Source of the DNA: Hydractinia symbiolongicarpus
Taxonomy: Eukaryota; Cnidaria; Hydrozoa; Anthoathecata; Hydractiniidae
Reading direction: 5' to 3'
Assembly: GCF_029227915.1 (NCBI RefSeq)
Contig: NC_079887.1
Span: forward strand, 8,680,001-8,744,000
Length of the DNA stretch: 64,000 bases
In this document: in pieces, positions 24,121 to 34,919 of the stretch
How positions within the stretch are numbered: position 1 is the first letter of the stretch
How the letters are laid out: every line of letters starts with the position of its first letter
Notes under the pieces: generated by a model
The model's database searches: none
Told to the model about the DNA's origin: nothing
Seen by the model: only the letters and a program-made list of their open reading frames with translations
Made by a program: the position numbers and the translations under genes

Positions 24121-25962
24121 CTATACTAAGATGGTCCAGATGGTTGGCTCGATTGGTGTGGGTGACTCGTCTGCGGACTGAAGGCGTTGTTTGAATCGAC
24201 GAACCTGTAACCGAGATAGAAGATCAGCTGCAATATTAGTATGTCCAGGAATATGTTGAAGCAAAATATTAATGTTCAACCGCGCCGTGAATAGAAATAA
24301 GTGGCGAATTAACGACATGATGTGTTTATCCCGCGATGTGCCTGAGCGCCACACATGAACTATGGACGCGTTGTCTGTGTAAATGATGATCTGCAGATTA
24401 CGCCATTCGCGACCCCACGTCCTAACCGCTGCTACAATTGCGAAAAGCTCCAATATATTAATGTGAAAGGAATGAAATGTTGGGGGCCATGGAGCACAGA
24501 ACCAACTATTGCGAAAAACAGCACCAAATCCTACCCCTGATGCATCCGTAAAGAGGCTAAGTGAAGCGGCTGTGATTGGGTCCCCTTGAATAAAACAGAC
24601 ACCATTCCAGCTAGGTAGAAAATCCACCCACCATTGAATGTCTAAGCGTGCCTCCCCATTTAATGTGATATGATGATTGAGTGATGCAACGGTGGTAGAC
24701 AAATCAATTAACCTACGGAGGAACATTCTGCCTAGCTTTACCACTTTGGCAGCGAAAGATAAAGAGCCAATCAAAGAAAGTAATTCTCGTTTGGTGCACT
24801 TCTTCCTACCAGACCAAACCAATAAAGCTTCGTGCAACTTCCTGTACTTATCCGCTGGCAAGCGAATGATTTGTTGCTGAGAGTCGATCTCAATGCCCAG
24901 GTAGGTTATAGTTTGTGAGGGTCCTGTGGTTTTTTCCTCCGCAATAGGGACACCCAGTTTAGTGCACATAGACTGAATAGATTCCAAGTAACTATTTACT
25001 TCTGCTGCCGACCTCCCACAAAGGAAGAAATCGTCTAAGTAATGGATCACAAATGGAATACCAAGCACAGTGAGGAAGATCCAACATAACAAATCTGCAA
25101 AACAGTTAAACAAGAAGGGTGAGGAGCGGCTGCCAAATGGCAAGCGAGTGTCCACAAAGTAATAACCCTCCCAACAGTAGCCTAATAAACCCCATTGAGC
25201 TGGTTTAACGGGGCAAAGGCGAAAAGCATGCTTGATATCAATTTTGGCTAAAAATGCTGTGGGACCCAACCCAGACACCAATTTTAGGGCATCGTCGAAG
25301 GTGGAATATCGCACTGAAAACTCTTCTTTGCATATGCCTTCATTAATAGCATTGCCTCTAGGTGAGGAGAGATCTAAAATTATTCTGTAAGAACCGTCTT
25401 TCTTAGGTACTGCACCTAAAGGTGAACAATGCAGAGGCGTAATTGGAGGGCTTAGAAAAGGTCCTGAGGTGTGGCCTCGCGCTAATTCTTTAGCAATTGC
25501 CTCCCACACTGATTGAGAATTAGAGCGTGCAGATAGTAGGTTGCGTGGCCGGGTAGCTGTGCATGGGCCATGAAAACCAATGTCAAATCCAGAAGACAAA
25601 CCAGAGATAATAAATGACACTAAAGACTGACAAGGGTGTTCCCTTAGCAATCTTTCAAAAAGAGCAACGTTGACAGGACATTGACAAGACACAGGCAGTG
25701 GATTTGGATTAATATTTGCGGACAACGGAACATTGTGAGGCAGGATGGGAGTCGCCGCAGTGTTTGCATTGGTGTGCGAAGCGACATTGTCGGTTCGTAC
25801 AGTGACCCTGTGCGTTGAAGTATCGACAAGTGGCGATGTTATCGACCTGTCCGACTGCACCTGTGTCAGCCCTACTGAGGGTCTGCGTGGCTCGAAAAGG
25901 CTGTGTGGCACGAAAGCGCTGTGAGGCGCGAAAAGGCTGGGGGGCACGAAAGGGCTGCCCAC
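24121..25962 (-). CDS. Ngaro reverse transcriptase / RNase H
   Basis: 613 codons, in a different frame from the gag-like ORF and overlapping it by 254 bp (25709-25962). The first codon at 25962 is GTG, so frameshifting from the upstream ORF is more likely than a fresh start. RT motifs: PKKDGSYRIILDLS (187-199), the first catalytic Asp in DIKHAFRL (242), LPFGSRSSPFLF (274-285) and YLDD (308-311). RNase H: D in FTDASGVGFG (473), E in NILELFAI (505), D in YTDNAS (530), D in AADLLSR (580). All catalytic residues are in place. It copies the element RNA and removes the RNA strand. Confidence 0.93.
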   Translation of the reverse strand: MGSPFVPPSLFAPHSAFVPHSLFEPRRPSVGLTQVQSDRSITSPLVDTSTHRVTVRTDNVASHTNANTAATPILPHNVPLSANINPNPLPVSCQCPVNVALFERLLREHPCQSLVSFIISGLSSGFDIGFHGPCTATRPRNLLSARSNSQSVWEAIAKELARGHTSGPFLSPPITPLHCSPLGAVPKKDGSYRIILDLSSPRGNAINEGICKEEFSVRYSTFDDALKLVSGLGPTAFLAKIDIKHAFRLCPVKPAQWGLLGYCWEGYYFVDTRLPFGSRSSPFLFNCFADLLCWIFLTVLGIPFVIHYLDDFFLCGRSAAEVNSYLESIQSMCTKLGVPIAEEKTTGPSQTITYLGIEIDSQQQIIRLPADKYRKLHEALLVWSGRKKCTKRELLSLIGSLSFAAKVVKLGRMFLRRLIDLSTTVASLNHHITLNGEARLDIQWWVDFLPSWNGVCFIQGDPITAASLSLFTDASGVGFGAVFRNSWFCAPWPPTFHSFHINILELFAIVAAVRTWGREWRNLQIIIYTDNASIVHVWRSGTSRDKHIMSLIRHLFLFTARLNINILLQHIPGHTNIAADLLSRLQVRRFKQRLQSADESPTPIEPTIWTILV

Positions 25963-27217
25963 TATATGCTAAATTTGAAGGTGCTGATTCGTTCCCAGCT
26001 GCTGACTCAGTGCGAAGAGGGCAACTTGATGCAAGATGTCCATAATTCCGGCACCGAAAACACATGACCTGCAGTGGGGCACTTCGGAGATGACGGTTAT
26101 AAAGATCGTCATCTACACGGTTCCATGACAAACCAGAATCAAAAGCCATTTGGTACCTAAACATGCGATCGTATGTCGACCATGCTGTAAATGTAAACTG
26201 TGAGACGAAGTCACACATGATAGACTGATAGTGTAAAAGCTCGGATGCACGATGTGGAAAGAAAAAGGTGAAGCACCGGATAAAATTATTCCATGCTAAC
26301 ATCCAAGATGAAAAGTCACTAACCTTAGGGCGGTTTGATTGCTTGGGAACTAACGCAACTGACGGGCTAGACCCACCGAGAACCTTAAACGTAAACTCGT
26401 CTGAAGATGAGGCAAAAGCAGGCAGTAAGCTATCAAAATTTACATACTCACCTTTTTTAACCTTGTCCAAAACGGCCTGAGGAAGTGCCGGCAAGGGAGC
26501 AGGGCGCGCTGTGGTTGCGACGGAAAACCCAACCTGGGCTGGACGAGGAAGACCCCCCTGTGGAAACTCACCCCCTTCAGAAAAAGGCTCAGACACAAAA
26601 TGGTGTACAATAGGAGTCTCAACAACAGAGTTAGTATTATAAGTGTCACCTGTCGCTTGATTTTGCTCTATTATGTCAGGAGCTCTTCCCGCGAGTCGTT
26701 CCCCCTCTTGACCCTCGAAAAATCGTCGCAATTCTCCTCTAATTAACTCTGTAACCACAGCTGTTGTAAGGATGGGCGACTCGACAACGTCGGTGGTCGA
26801 AGATGATGATGCCTGATGACCAGTCAAGACATTTGAAGACACAACTGTAGTTGACTCAACGCCGGTTGCTGTGTTGGTTGGCTGGCCGCGTGGGCGGAGT
26901 CTGGTCGACCTCGTGGCCACGTTGGTTGATGGAATAATTGGGGCCATACATGATGTAGTGGTCACCGACGTAGCTACCACCGAATGTGGCGGATTGTAGA
27001 ACGAAAACAGGCGACGAGCAAGTATTTGAGGCGATCCTGAGTCGATTAAATTTAGTGCATTGCACACTAATCGTAGAGTTTGAACTGGCAATGTGGTCCA
27101 TTCTGCCAGACTCTTTTTGTCTGCATCTGGCACTGGCAAGGCTACTCCAGAACGTCGTCGAACAGCGACGCAAAGAACTATCATTATCGTGAGGTACGTA
27201 AATCTAACAATAAACAT
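25709..27217 (-). CDS. Ngaro gag-like nucleic-acid-binding protein
   Basis: 502 codons from an ATG at 27217. A SAP-like segment (LPVQTLRLVCNALNLIDSG, residues 43-61, with LARRL following) would bind DNA or scaffold. A CCHC zinc knuckle, CX2CX4HX4C, starts at about 386 (CFRCRNYGHLASSC). Near the C terminus are a CX8CX4CX3H (CCCH) finger starting at about 464 and a second small knuckle (CKHCGDSH). Between them are five short repeats of the QPFRA type. Gag-like position and knuckles suggest packaging of the element RNA. The CCCH finger is an uncommon addition. The capsid part between 75 and 380 has no motif I recognise. Confidence 0.85.
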   Translation of the reverse strand: MFIVRFTYLTIMIVLCVAVRRRSGVALPVPDADKKSLAEWTTLPVQTLRLVCNALNLIDSGSPQILARRLFSFYNPPHSVVATSVTTTSCMAPIIPSTNVATRSTRLRPRGQPTNTATGVESTTVVSSNVLTGHQASSSSTTDVVESPILTTAVVTELIRGELRRFFEGQEGERLAGRAPDIIEQNQATGDTYNTNSVVETPIVHHFVSEPFSEGGEFPQGGLPRPAQVGFSVATTARPAPLPALPQAVLDKVKKGEYVNFDSLLPAFASSSDEFTFKVLGGSSPSVALVPKQSNRPKVSDFSSWMLAWNNFIRCFTFFFPHRASELLHYQSIMCDFVSQFTFTAWSTYDRMFRYQMAFDSGLSWNRVDDDLYNRHLRSAPLQVMCFRCRNYGHLASSCPLRTESAAGNESAPSNLAYSGQPFRAPQPFRASQRFRATQPFRATQTLSRADTGAVGQVDNIATCRYFNAQGHCTNRQCRFAHQCKHCGDSHPASQCSVVRKY

Positions 27218-27283
27218 CTTTCGTCACGTAAATGATTATTTGCGGAACCAATTAAAGGATAACAAAAGATTAAATAAACCGAT

Positions 27284-27485
27284 TAAAACCACAACTACTG
27301 TTGGCTAGCACGAGCGAAAGAGGAATCGTGGAGCGAGACCGTGACTAAAAGAGCCGAACGAACAAAGTGAAGATTGGAGCCCAGGCCTGTGAAACTAAGA
27401 TGGCAACCACAGCTACGCGCTACCGTACTAACGCCAGTCCATGTCGTTTAGCAATTAACTAAAGTTAAGTAAACTTAACTACCTT
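27284..27485 (-). repeat. Ngaro repeat A1 (outer 5' end)
   Basis: 202 bp matching A2 at 22501-22702. It forms the 5' end of the element (AAGGTAGTTAAG on the minus strand) and should hold the promoter. It lies 67 bp upstream of the gag-like ATG. Confidence 0.92.
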
Positions 27486-28369
27486 AATAGTTACCATTTT
27501 AGCAAAGACTAAGTCAGTAGCAACTAATACTACATATAGCTGAAATTCTATATCAGGATGAGCTCTTCTTCCAGTGTTATCATGATTGCTTCTGGTATCT
27601 TTAGATTTGATTTGTTTCAATTGGTAAAGACCGTGCTTTTTTTATAATAAAACTGCAGAGAGTGGGTGTATGAATTCGCACCGTCCACCATCGCGTTAAC
27701 AACAGCTTTACACCCACGCATTTTTTCAACACAGTTTTGCAGAAATCAAACAGATGAAAAAATATCGTGCCGAACAGCAAATATAACAACTTTTCCTACT
27801 ATTATTCTATGAACTTCACAGGTGGTAGGAGAATCTTAAATTTTCATTAAATTCATTTCTGTTTTATATTGCTGCATTGCAAATCATGTCGTGATTGCAA
27901 ATATAACATTTAATCCCATAAAATAATTCCATGGAAAATTAATGAGATTGAAAGACCACCATGGGGTGAAATTGTAAATTAAAATAACCGTAACAAGGTT
28001 ATAACAAAAACAAGTTCTGAGCCAGAAGTTTGCTGGTGGCGTAGACTTGTACCCCCTTCACCTCTACTCTCGTGCTAAAGAGCCCAAAATATCTACTAGG
28101 TATAAATGGTTAAAAACTGAAGCATAAGAAGGACATGTCATACATATCTTGTTTTTTCCGAAAGCGACATATTGTATGCCAATGTATCCAAATAACGTTT
28201 AAATATAAGATTAGGATTATTTCACGTGTTGAAAGCTGTTTCCATGGATCAGAAATACAAAACTACGAAATACCGAATCAACGAAACAACGATACTACGA
28301 AACTATAAAAACAGGAACAATTGAAACAAATTCATGATAAATTATGTGCGTCATTGTTAACCATCGACC

Positions 28370-29790
28370 TAATGACCCAATTAGATATTCCGTTGTCATA
28401 TCTAATTAATTAGGAAACAAACAGTACATTATTTTCCTGTTTTTTGTCCTTCCTTTTTCCTTTGTAATTGTAACTTTTATTTTTGGATAGTTAAAGTAAA
28501 TGCGTATCGCAATCGTTCATTTGATCGACGATGGCGCTTATATTCAAAAAAATTCCTCGAATGGGCCGCGTAGGAGTTTAAACTAGCGAGGCATCTATTA
28601 ATAAAATGATTTAACCAATTTTTTTATTTTTTTCTATCTGTAAAACAAATAAGGTTGTCCTGTTTTTAGGATAAAACTAGCAATCAATTGAATGTTTAAG
28701 AGTTCATTTTTTATTTAGATTTTGAAATTTCAGTAGTTCGCGTACTCCAGATCATTAAATATAAAACAAGCACCTCCTTTTAAAGTGAAATAGGCACTTC
28801 TTTTTGTGATGAATTACATTTCATCAAGGGACGCGTAGTTGATAGGGCCGCTTATTTTTGAAAACCTAAAACTAACTAGGCCATAAACAAAAGGAGCAGT
28901 TAATTAAAAAGAGAGATGAGCATTCTTACTATTGAAAACAATTATTTTCGTGTAAACACAATAAAACTACATAAATGACTTTTCCTTGGTTACGCAGTTT
29001 GGAATTGTAGACGAAATGAAACTACAAAAATAGCTTTTCATTGATTATGCGGTGGGGAATTTTGGTAACTTAGGTTGCTGATTCATTAAGCATCCTTCTT
29101 GCTAGATCACATTCTTGCCTGATCACGTTTTGAGACTTTAAGTAATACAAAATTTCTTTTTTGAGATAAAATCATTATAGCTACGCCTTTGCCTCTTGAC
29201 CTGACCAGCCAATTAGATTTTCAATTGTCATCATTTCCATAATGAGGAACATTATTTTCCTGTGTTTCCACCTTCTATTTTTGTCTTTTGTAAATTAATA
29301 TTGGTCAATTATGGAAATGCGAATAGTAAATCCTCAATTAATCGACCAGGGCGCTAATTATAAAAATTTTCCGCAAAAAGTGGCGGGCATTGGAGTTTAA
29401 ACGAGAGAGGTGCCAATTAGAGAAAATTATTTAGTCAATCTTCTATCTTTTCCCAACCGTAAAAAAATAAAAAAAATAAAAAAATTCGCTCTTTTGTTAA
29501 AATAAAGATCAACAGTCAATTGCACGTTTAAAAGTTTATTTTTAGTTAGATTTTAGTAGTTCGTCTACTTCGGATCCTTCATTTGTCATTCATTAAATTG
29601 AAAGAGGCACATCTTTTCGTAATAAACTTTTATTCGATCAGGAACGCGTAAATGATAAAGTCGCCTATTTTGAAATCCTAAAACGAGGTGGATCATAAAC
29701 GAAAGTAGCAGTTATATAAAAAGGGAGAGGGGCCTTCTTACTATTGAAAACAATTATTTTCGTTATACACAAAATGACTATGCAGTTTTT
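28370..29790 (+). repeat. diverged tandem duplication upstream of the U gene
   Basis: About 28370-28970 and 29190-29790 align in order. Shared elements include GTTTAAAC near GGAG, the GGGACGCGTA / GGAACGCGTA segment, CATAAACAAAAGGAGCAGTTA / CATAAACGAAAGTAGCAGTTA (split by small changes), and CTTACTATTGAAAACAATTA. The same pair occurs in copy 3 at about 39290-40060 and 40270-40770, so the doubling predates block duplication. It could carry regulatory sites of U. Confidence 0.65.
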
Positions 29791-29947
29791 GTACCTTTAG
29801 TTGCTTAAAGTAACACAGCACTCTTTCCTCATAGCTTAAACACACATGAGTAATGCGGACATATAAAACTTTTCCGCAGACCATATTTTTACAATTTAAA
29901 AAATGTAAAATTAGTTAATTTGATACACCCACTATCTGCAGTTTCAT

Positions 29948-29956
29948 TATAAAAAG
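29948..29956 (+). promoter_or_regulatory. TATA box of the intact U gene
   Basis: TATAAAAAG stands 80 bp before the U start codon, leaving about 50 bp for a 5' leader. The corresponding site in broken copy 1 is still recognisable on the other strand near 27645. Confidence 0.5.
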
Positions 29957-30035
29957 AGCATGGCCTTTACCAATTGAAACAAAATCAAATCTAAAGTTCA
30001 GACATCAAACCACTGGAAGAAGAGTTCATCCTGAT

Positions 30036-31275
30036 ATGGAATTTCATCTATATGTAGTATTAGTTGCTACTGCTTTGGTCTTTGCTAAAATGGTAACTAT
30101 TATAGTATATTTTGTATCCAGTTTTGATGTCTTATTTTTTTGGTATATTTCCATGTAATACACATTTCATAATTCCTTATTTTTTTCAGAGTCAGTGCCG
30201 AAGCCGTTGTGAATCCAAAATCCGTTCCACAAGTCTTAAAGCTGCATTTTTAGCCAAAATATGCAAGGTTGATGAAACTTTAAATGTTGACTTGAAAGAA
30301 TTTAAAAAAGATAAGGGATTAGTGAAGCTAATAAAACAACTACATATCAAGGCATTTTACAAAACAAAGACCAACTCTGAATTTGAAAGCCAAACAAGGC
30401 GAAAGGATGTACTATATTTCCATGAAGCAGAGGTCGACAAAATTAAAATTGCATTGCACAAGTATATTTTGTGTGCTGAGAAAAGATTTGGAATCGACTG
30501 TGTCATTCCACAATTCAAGACAACAACTGGAAAAAGTCATCAGAAGATAAAGATTTATTTAAATTTTAACAGGAATGCTTATAAAGTTCATAGGGTAATG
30601 ATCGCAAGAAACCGCCAAAATGTGACACTTAGTACGTTTAGGCGAACACTATCTGACATGTTTCGACAACACAAAACCGAAGTAACTTTAATTGTAATCA
30701 AAACTCTAACCAGCGGTAGATCTCGTAGATTCTTAAACGATAAACGAAGACCAGCAAATTTAAACATATTGGGAAAGGATAAAAAGTGGTCACACGGATT
30801 GGGACATTTCACAAATCCGAAAATTCTATGTCCACCTCATTTCTTGCATTGTAATGGATTTGTGAAAGTCACTGAGAGCACCCGTCTTAGAAAAAGAAGA
30901 AAGGTCGCAAGAAATTCTATCTCCTTTTTTATCACAAACCAGTTAACAAAGGGGCTACAGCTTGTTCAAGAAAGGCTTGGAATGCAGTTTCACAGCGCTG
31001 AGAAAAAGCATACATCAACGCGATACGAATATGATGACGGAAAAATAGGAGATAAAGAAGTCAATGAATACGAAGTTGTCAGTACAAGCGGCCTCCAGAC
31101 AACACCAGCAACATTTACTAAGCCAATCAGGAGGTATACACCGTCAAAATATATCGTTATCAACTACCATACAGACTCCAACCAGTCTAAAAGAAAAGTT
31201 AGTAAATCGGATGTGTCAATTTTTGTTGAAGACGTAAAAATTCTTTTTGAAACATTTTCTGTACTGACTGCGTGA
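30036..31275 (+). CDS. secreted protein U, unrecognised family (intact copy)
   Basis: Two exons, 30036-30092 and 30190-31275, join in phase 0 (donor ATG/GTAACT, acceptor TTTTTTCAG) to give 380 residues. Exon 1 encodes only a signal peptide (MEFHLYVVLVATALVFA). The mature protein begins near a CXXXC pair (Cys22, Cys26), with Cys44, Cys114 and Cys123 and two more in LCPPHFLHC, which fits a disulphide-bonded secreted protein. It is basic overall, with RKRRK-like clusters, and lacks membrane segments and obvious enzymatic motifs. An N-terminal CXXXC followed by an AFLAKICKVDE strand loosely recalls netrin (NTR) modules, a guess only. Copies at 20.8-27.5 and 40.8-41.5 kb are broken, so this is the only one in the window able to make protein. 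It lies in a block amplified with SIAE genes. Confidence 0.75.
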
Positions 31276-33983
31276 AGAAACATCTAATGTGAAATTATAG
31301 TAGGTGTAAATAATTTGCACATTAGCTGACCAGGTGCTGCAAAAATGATGGATTGAAGGAGTTCTTTAAAGATCTATTATTCAGTATTTTTTTTTACTTA
31401 TTTTTGTTACTAACATAGTTTAACTAATATATAATACTTGGTGTAGACATATTTCTGTGGGATAATATATTGTTCGATATGTGGTGAAATAAATATGTAA
31501 TAGTTGATATTGCACGTCTATTGAAATTTTGTCTCTAGAAAAACCCTATATAGTAATATCCGCATCTTGTTCACAATGGATGCCAGATCACTTCTTCGCG
31601 ATAAAAAATGTACGAGGGGTACTCTCTACTTGCCGCTAAAAGCAATCACCTTCTGAAGTTATTTTTAAAAGTTCAGTTTAAGTTTTTAATCGGGAACTTT
31701 TGACAGGCTTGTCTAAATTGAATCAAACCTAGCACACTTATAGTACGTCATAAGAGAAACAAAATGGCAGCAATAAATTATTGCTTATGTCAGCACTTTT
31801 TCTGTGACGTCATCGGGAGCGTAAAATTTGTTTAATATACCACTATATGCTTAAAATTCAATTAGTTTCGTTCGTGATCGAATTTTTGCGTTTAGTTTAA
31901 AGTTTTTAGCAGTCAAATAAAAGTTAGGCCAAAAATTGTCTGAAAATAAGTTTTGTCCCGAATTTTCGCTTAACATTTGAAAATATCGGGTAATCGGATT
32001 ATTCACGCAAACAAAATATTTCAGTAGATTTCCCTCGGCAAAATAAAGTTGTCTTGTAAAACTTTAAGGTCCTACGGACAATTCCAACGGAAGTTATCAT
32101 CTTTTCCCGGTTATAAGGAATTCACAGACATTTTTAAGGGCAGTTTCGAGTAATAGCCAATAACTAAAACTCTGAGAGGTAGGGTACCTTAATATTTGGA
32201 ACGGCATATCAGTGCACATCAATATTTTTATTGGTCCCAATTTCTACGTTTTCCCACGTCACGTGCCGTGATTTAATCGACTTCGACAACCACCGAAGAC
32301 TGGACTTTTGTTACCAAGTCGTCTAGAATTACAAAAGTAGAAAAACAGATATGAGGAGACGGGTGTAAGGAAAAAAAATAAATTTTCTCAATGTTAATGC
32401 TTTGCAATAATTGTACTGTACGTGATTTTGAAGGGGGCTACGGAACGGCTGCTTGTTTTCGACTTTAGTGACTTACACGAAAGTCGAGCTGATGGCGGCG
32501 AAGAACAAAAAATGGCTATTTTTCCGGCATGTATGTAATTTACAGACTCGAACATGTAGATATATCTAGAATTTTTATCTTCTCCACCTTTGGTCATGTT
32601 TTCATCCAGAATGAGTCTTGCTGAAATATTTCTTTGTAATATAGTTTTCAAAAAAAAATATTGAACCAGCGAGCAAAGTGCGCTGGTCTGTTCATTGCGC
32701 AAAACGCGTTTTCCAGATTTTTAGTATGTGCGCGGGATATATGGAGTGTGAGCATTTCAACCGGTTCGTAGCCTCTTTAACCCGGACTTTAATCCTGGTT
32801 TCTATCTGATACATGTTTACCGAAGGAGGCTAAGGAATCGTTCTGTGCTGAATCAAAGTTAATAACAGTGGTATATGCGAAATTAAAACTTCTTATTGAG
32901 TAATTGGAAGTTCCTAAGTTGAGATGTACAATTACAGAATGAAAATTGAGAAAATATTGTTGAACAGGCGTATTACTAAAGAAAATTTATTTTTACCCTT
33001 TGCCGCCTTTGAGTGCAGAAGAAAATCAGTCGTGGACTTGACTTGATGAAAATCATAGTTTTACCTCAATTACTACGCTTTGAGGTAAAGCTTTTTTTTT
33101 CTAAATTCTATTGATCCTAGAGAGAAACAAAGAATGGCTTTGTACTGCTATATTGCTATGTTGTAAGCTATCTAGATTTAATTTCAACAAATTTAAAAGA
33201 GCTTTTTTTTTCTGCAATTTCTTTTTTATTTGGGTTAACAAAAAATGTTAATAGCTAGCCAGCTGGTTGCTTTTTGTAGTTGGTAAAGGTGTAATGTATA
33301 ACCAATTTCGTTGACATTAACCACAACTTTGTAGGTTTACTTTTGTAAAATCAAATTTTCTGCCAATAGATACTTCTGGAATGATAATAATGTTGATTGT
33401 ATTTCAACACGTTATAAAATTAAATTGAAGTTCTTAAAATCTTTTAATAATATCGAAATAATTCTTTGAAATGATACTAATAAACGCAATTCGGATAAGA
33501 AAGAGGCACGGTTTATTTAGCGGTTAAAATACAAATTGTTTGTCAGAAAATTAGTAAAGAAATTATATTGCTGATAGAATAAAGTGGAAAATATTTGTGG
33601 CTCTATCAACATTGTGAAACCAACTTTAGTATATACACAAATTACACCTTAGCCAACCTGCTGGACACAATAATATACATAATATAGTTACCGATATCTG
33701 TTCTTAGAAGATTTTGTTTTGTAAAAAGTCGTTGAAGTATTTATAGCCATTATCGCATAACAGCTACAAAGTATTTCCAAGACAGATTTAACATTGTGAA
33801 ATTATTTCTTCTACAATGTTAAAAGTTACAAAATGATTTTACTAAAAATAAAACAATGTTTATTCCCATCGTTTTTAATGCTATTGTTTAGGTCAGAGTA
33901 ACAGGGCTAAACAAAACACCTGATATTAACTTCATCCCCAGACACCCTTCACCACTTGTAGAAAAAAACTGTCTCTAGTAACA

Positions 33984-34919
33984 TGTCTCGTTTGAGGGAA
34001 AAGTATTTAAAACAAGACATTGACAGCACAGCTATAGACCTACTTATGTCTAGCTTAAGGACTGAAACAAAAAAAAAAGTATAATACATTTCTTAGAAAA
34101 TGGAATAGTTGCACATCAGAAAATAACATTGATTACCTTTAACCATCTATGCCGAATGCACTTTGTTTTCTGTCCTTACTTTTTGAAGCAGTAAAATCCT
34201 ATAGTCCTATAAAAATGTCCTTAGTGCATTTTCTTCAATATTGCAGTTTGCTGCTTTTTCTTTTGGACAAACTACCAATTATAAAAAGATGTCTGAAGGG
34301 TCTCTTGATAAAAAGCTATTATTCCCAAGAAATAATTTTATATGGGATGTTTCTATCGTATTCAACTATTTCCGATCTCCACCACATTCAAAAGATTTAA
34401 AGCTAACTCTTTCAGGCACTCCTTAACACACGCTGTAAAAGAAACTGGAAAAAGGCCATTGATATAAATGATATGATAAACTTAGCGATAAGTTAGTTGT
34501 ACTTATTACTGTTAAACTAAAACTAACACGACATTCAAGGACACGGCTCCTTTACAGTTCACATCATTTAAGGAATTAAAGTTGTATGTCCTTTAAGATC
34601 TTAACTGTTATTTGATAGAAACAGCCGAGCTTCAGTCCTCGGAAAAGCTGTTTATAAATTCAATTAAACCGCATAACCCTGTCTTAAGGGACACTATCTC
34701 TAGATGATGTAACGGTATGTTGAGCAATTCTGGGGTTAATACGAACGTTTTTGCTTCACATTTGTCTAGATCTGATGCTAACGCTAAGGCCTCTAAGGCG
34801 AAAAACCGTGGTGTTGAGAGAATACTTAATTACGCTAGGTATTTGAGGGAAAATAATTTTGCTAATCATTACAACAAAAAAGTCATGAAAAGCAAAAAAA
34901 TACTCGAATTTTTGAGTTG
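33984..34919 (+). pseudogene. decayed tyrosine recombinase/integrase
   Basis: Plus-strand frames, broken by stops and frameshifts, read in order: MSRLREKYLKQDIDSTAIDL (from 33984), PNALCFLSLLF (34152), FPRNNFIWDVSIVFNYFRS (near 34320-34380) and then NSGVNTNVFASHLSRSDA with NYARYLRENNFANHYNKKV (34720-34890). This is the layout of the N-terminal SAM-like part and C-terminal catalytic part of eukaryotic transposon tyrosine recombinases. The middle (first catalytic Arg) is missing, and the catalytic GW segment is lost. A remnant of the same part survives in copy 3 at 43068-43150, so it entered before block duplication. The element type (Crypton, DIRS or other) cannot be decided. Confidence 0.65.

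Larger units (their letters stand above)
21984..27485 (-). mobile_element. Ngaro-type tyrosine-recombinase (DIRS-order) retrotransposon, apparently complete
   Basis: The 5502-bp element reads on the minus strand as A1 (27485-27284), three ORFs, B1 (23060-22703), A2 (22702-22501), a 159-bp spacer, B2 (22341-21984). A1/A2 are 202 bp and B1/B2 358 bp; the pairs are identical apart from single differences. This split direct-repeat layout with a tyrosine recombinase and no methyltransferase-like domain defines Ngaro elements. These replicate through an RNA and a circular DNA that the recombinase integrates. The host sequence flanking it reconstitutes the uninterrupted intron seen at 30093-30120 with no target duplication beyond one to three ambiguous bases. 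All three ORFs are open and the repeats nearly identical, so insertion was recent and activity is possible. Confidence 0.92.
20810..27551 (-). pseudogene. U gene copy 1, split by a retrotransposon and frameshifted
   Basis: Exon 2 lies at 21885-20810 and exon 1 at 27551-27495. The last 205 codons are open and end FETFSLVTA-stop, like the intact U gene at 30036-31275. Relative to that gene, the start codon is changed (ATA for ATG at 27549-27551), and a net 2-base deletion near 21450-21470 shifts the frame. The 97-bp intron 1 now contains the whole Ngaro element (21984-27485). The copy cannot encode a full U protein. Confidence 0.8.

Noticed and set aside
24355-27308. Plus-strand frames opposite the Ngaro ORFs
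   Set aside because: Shadows of the minus-strand gag-like and RT/RNase H genes with no motifs of their own.
34241-34426. Independent small gene reading KKMSEGSLDKK
   Set aside because: Better explained as one segment of a decayed tyrosine recombinase spanning 33984-34919.
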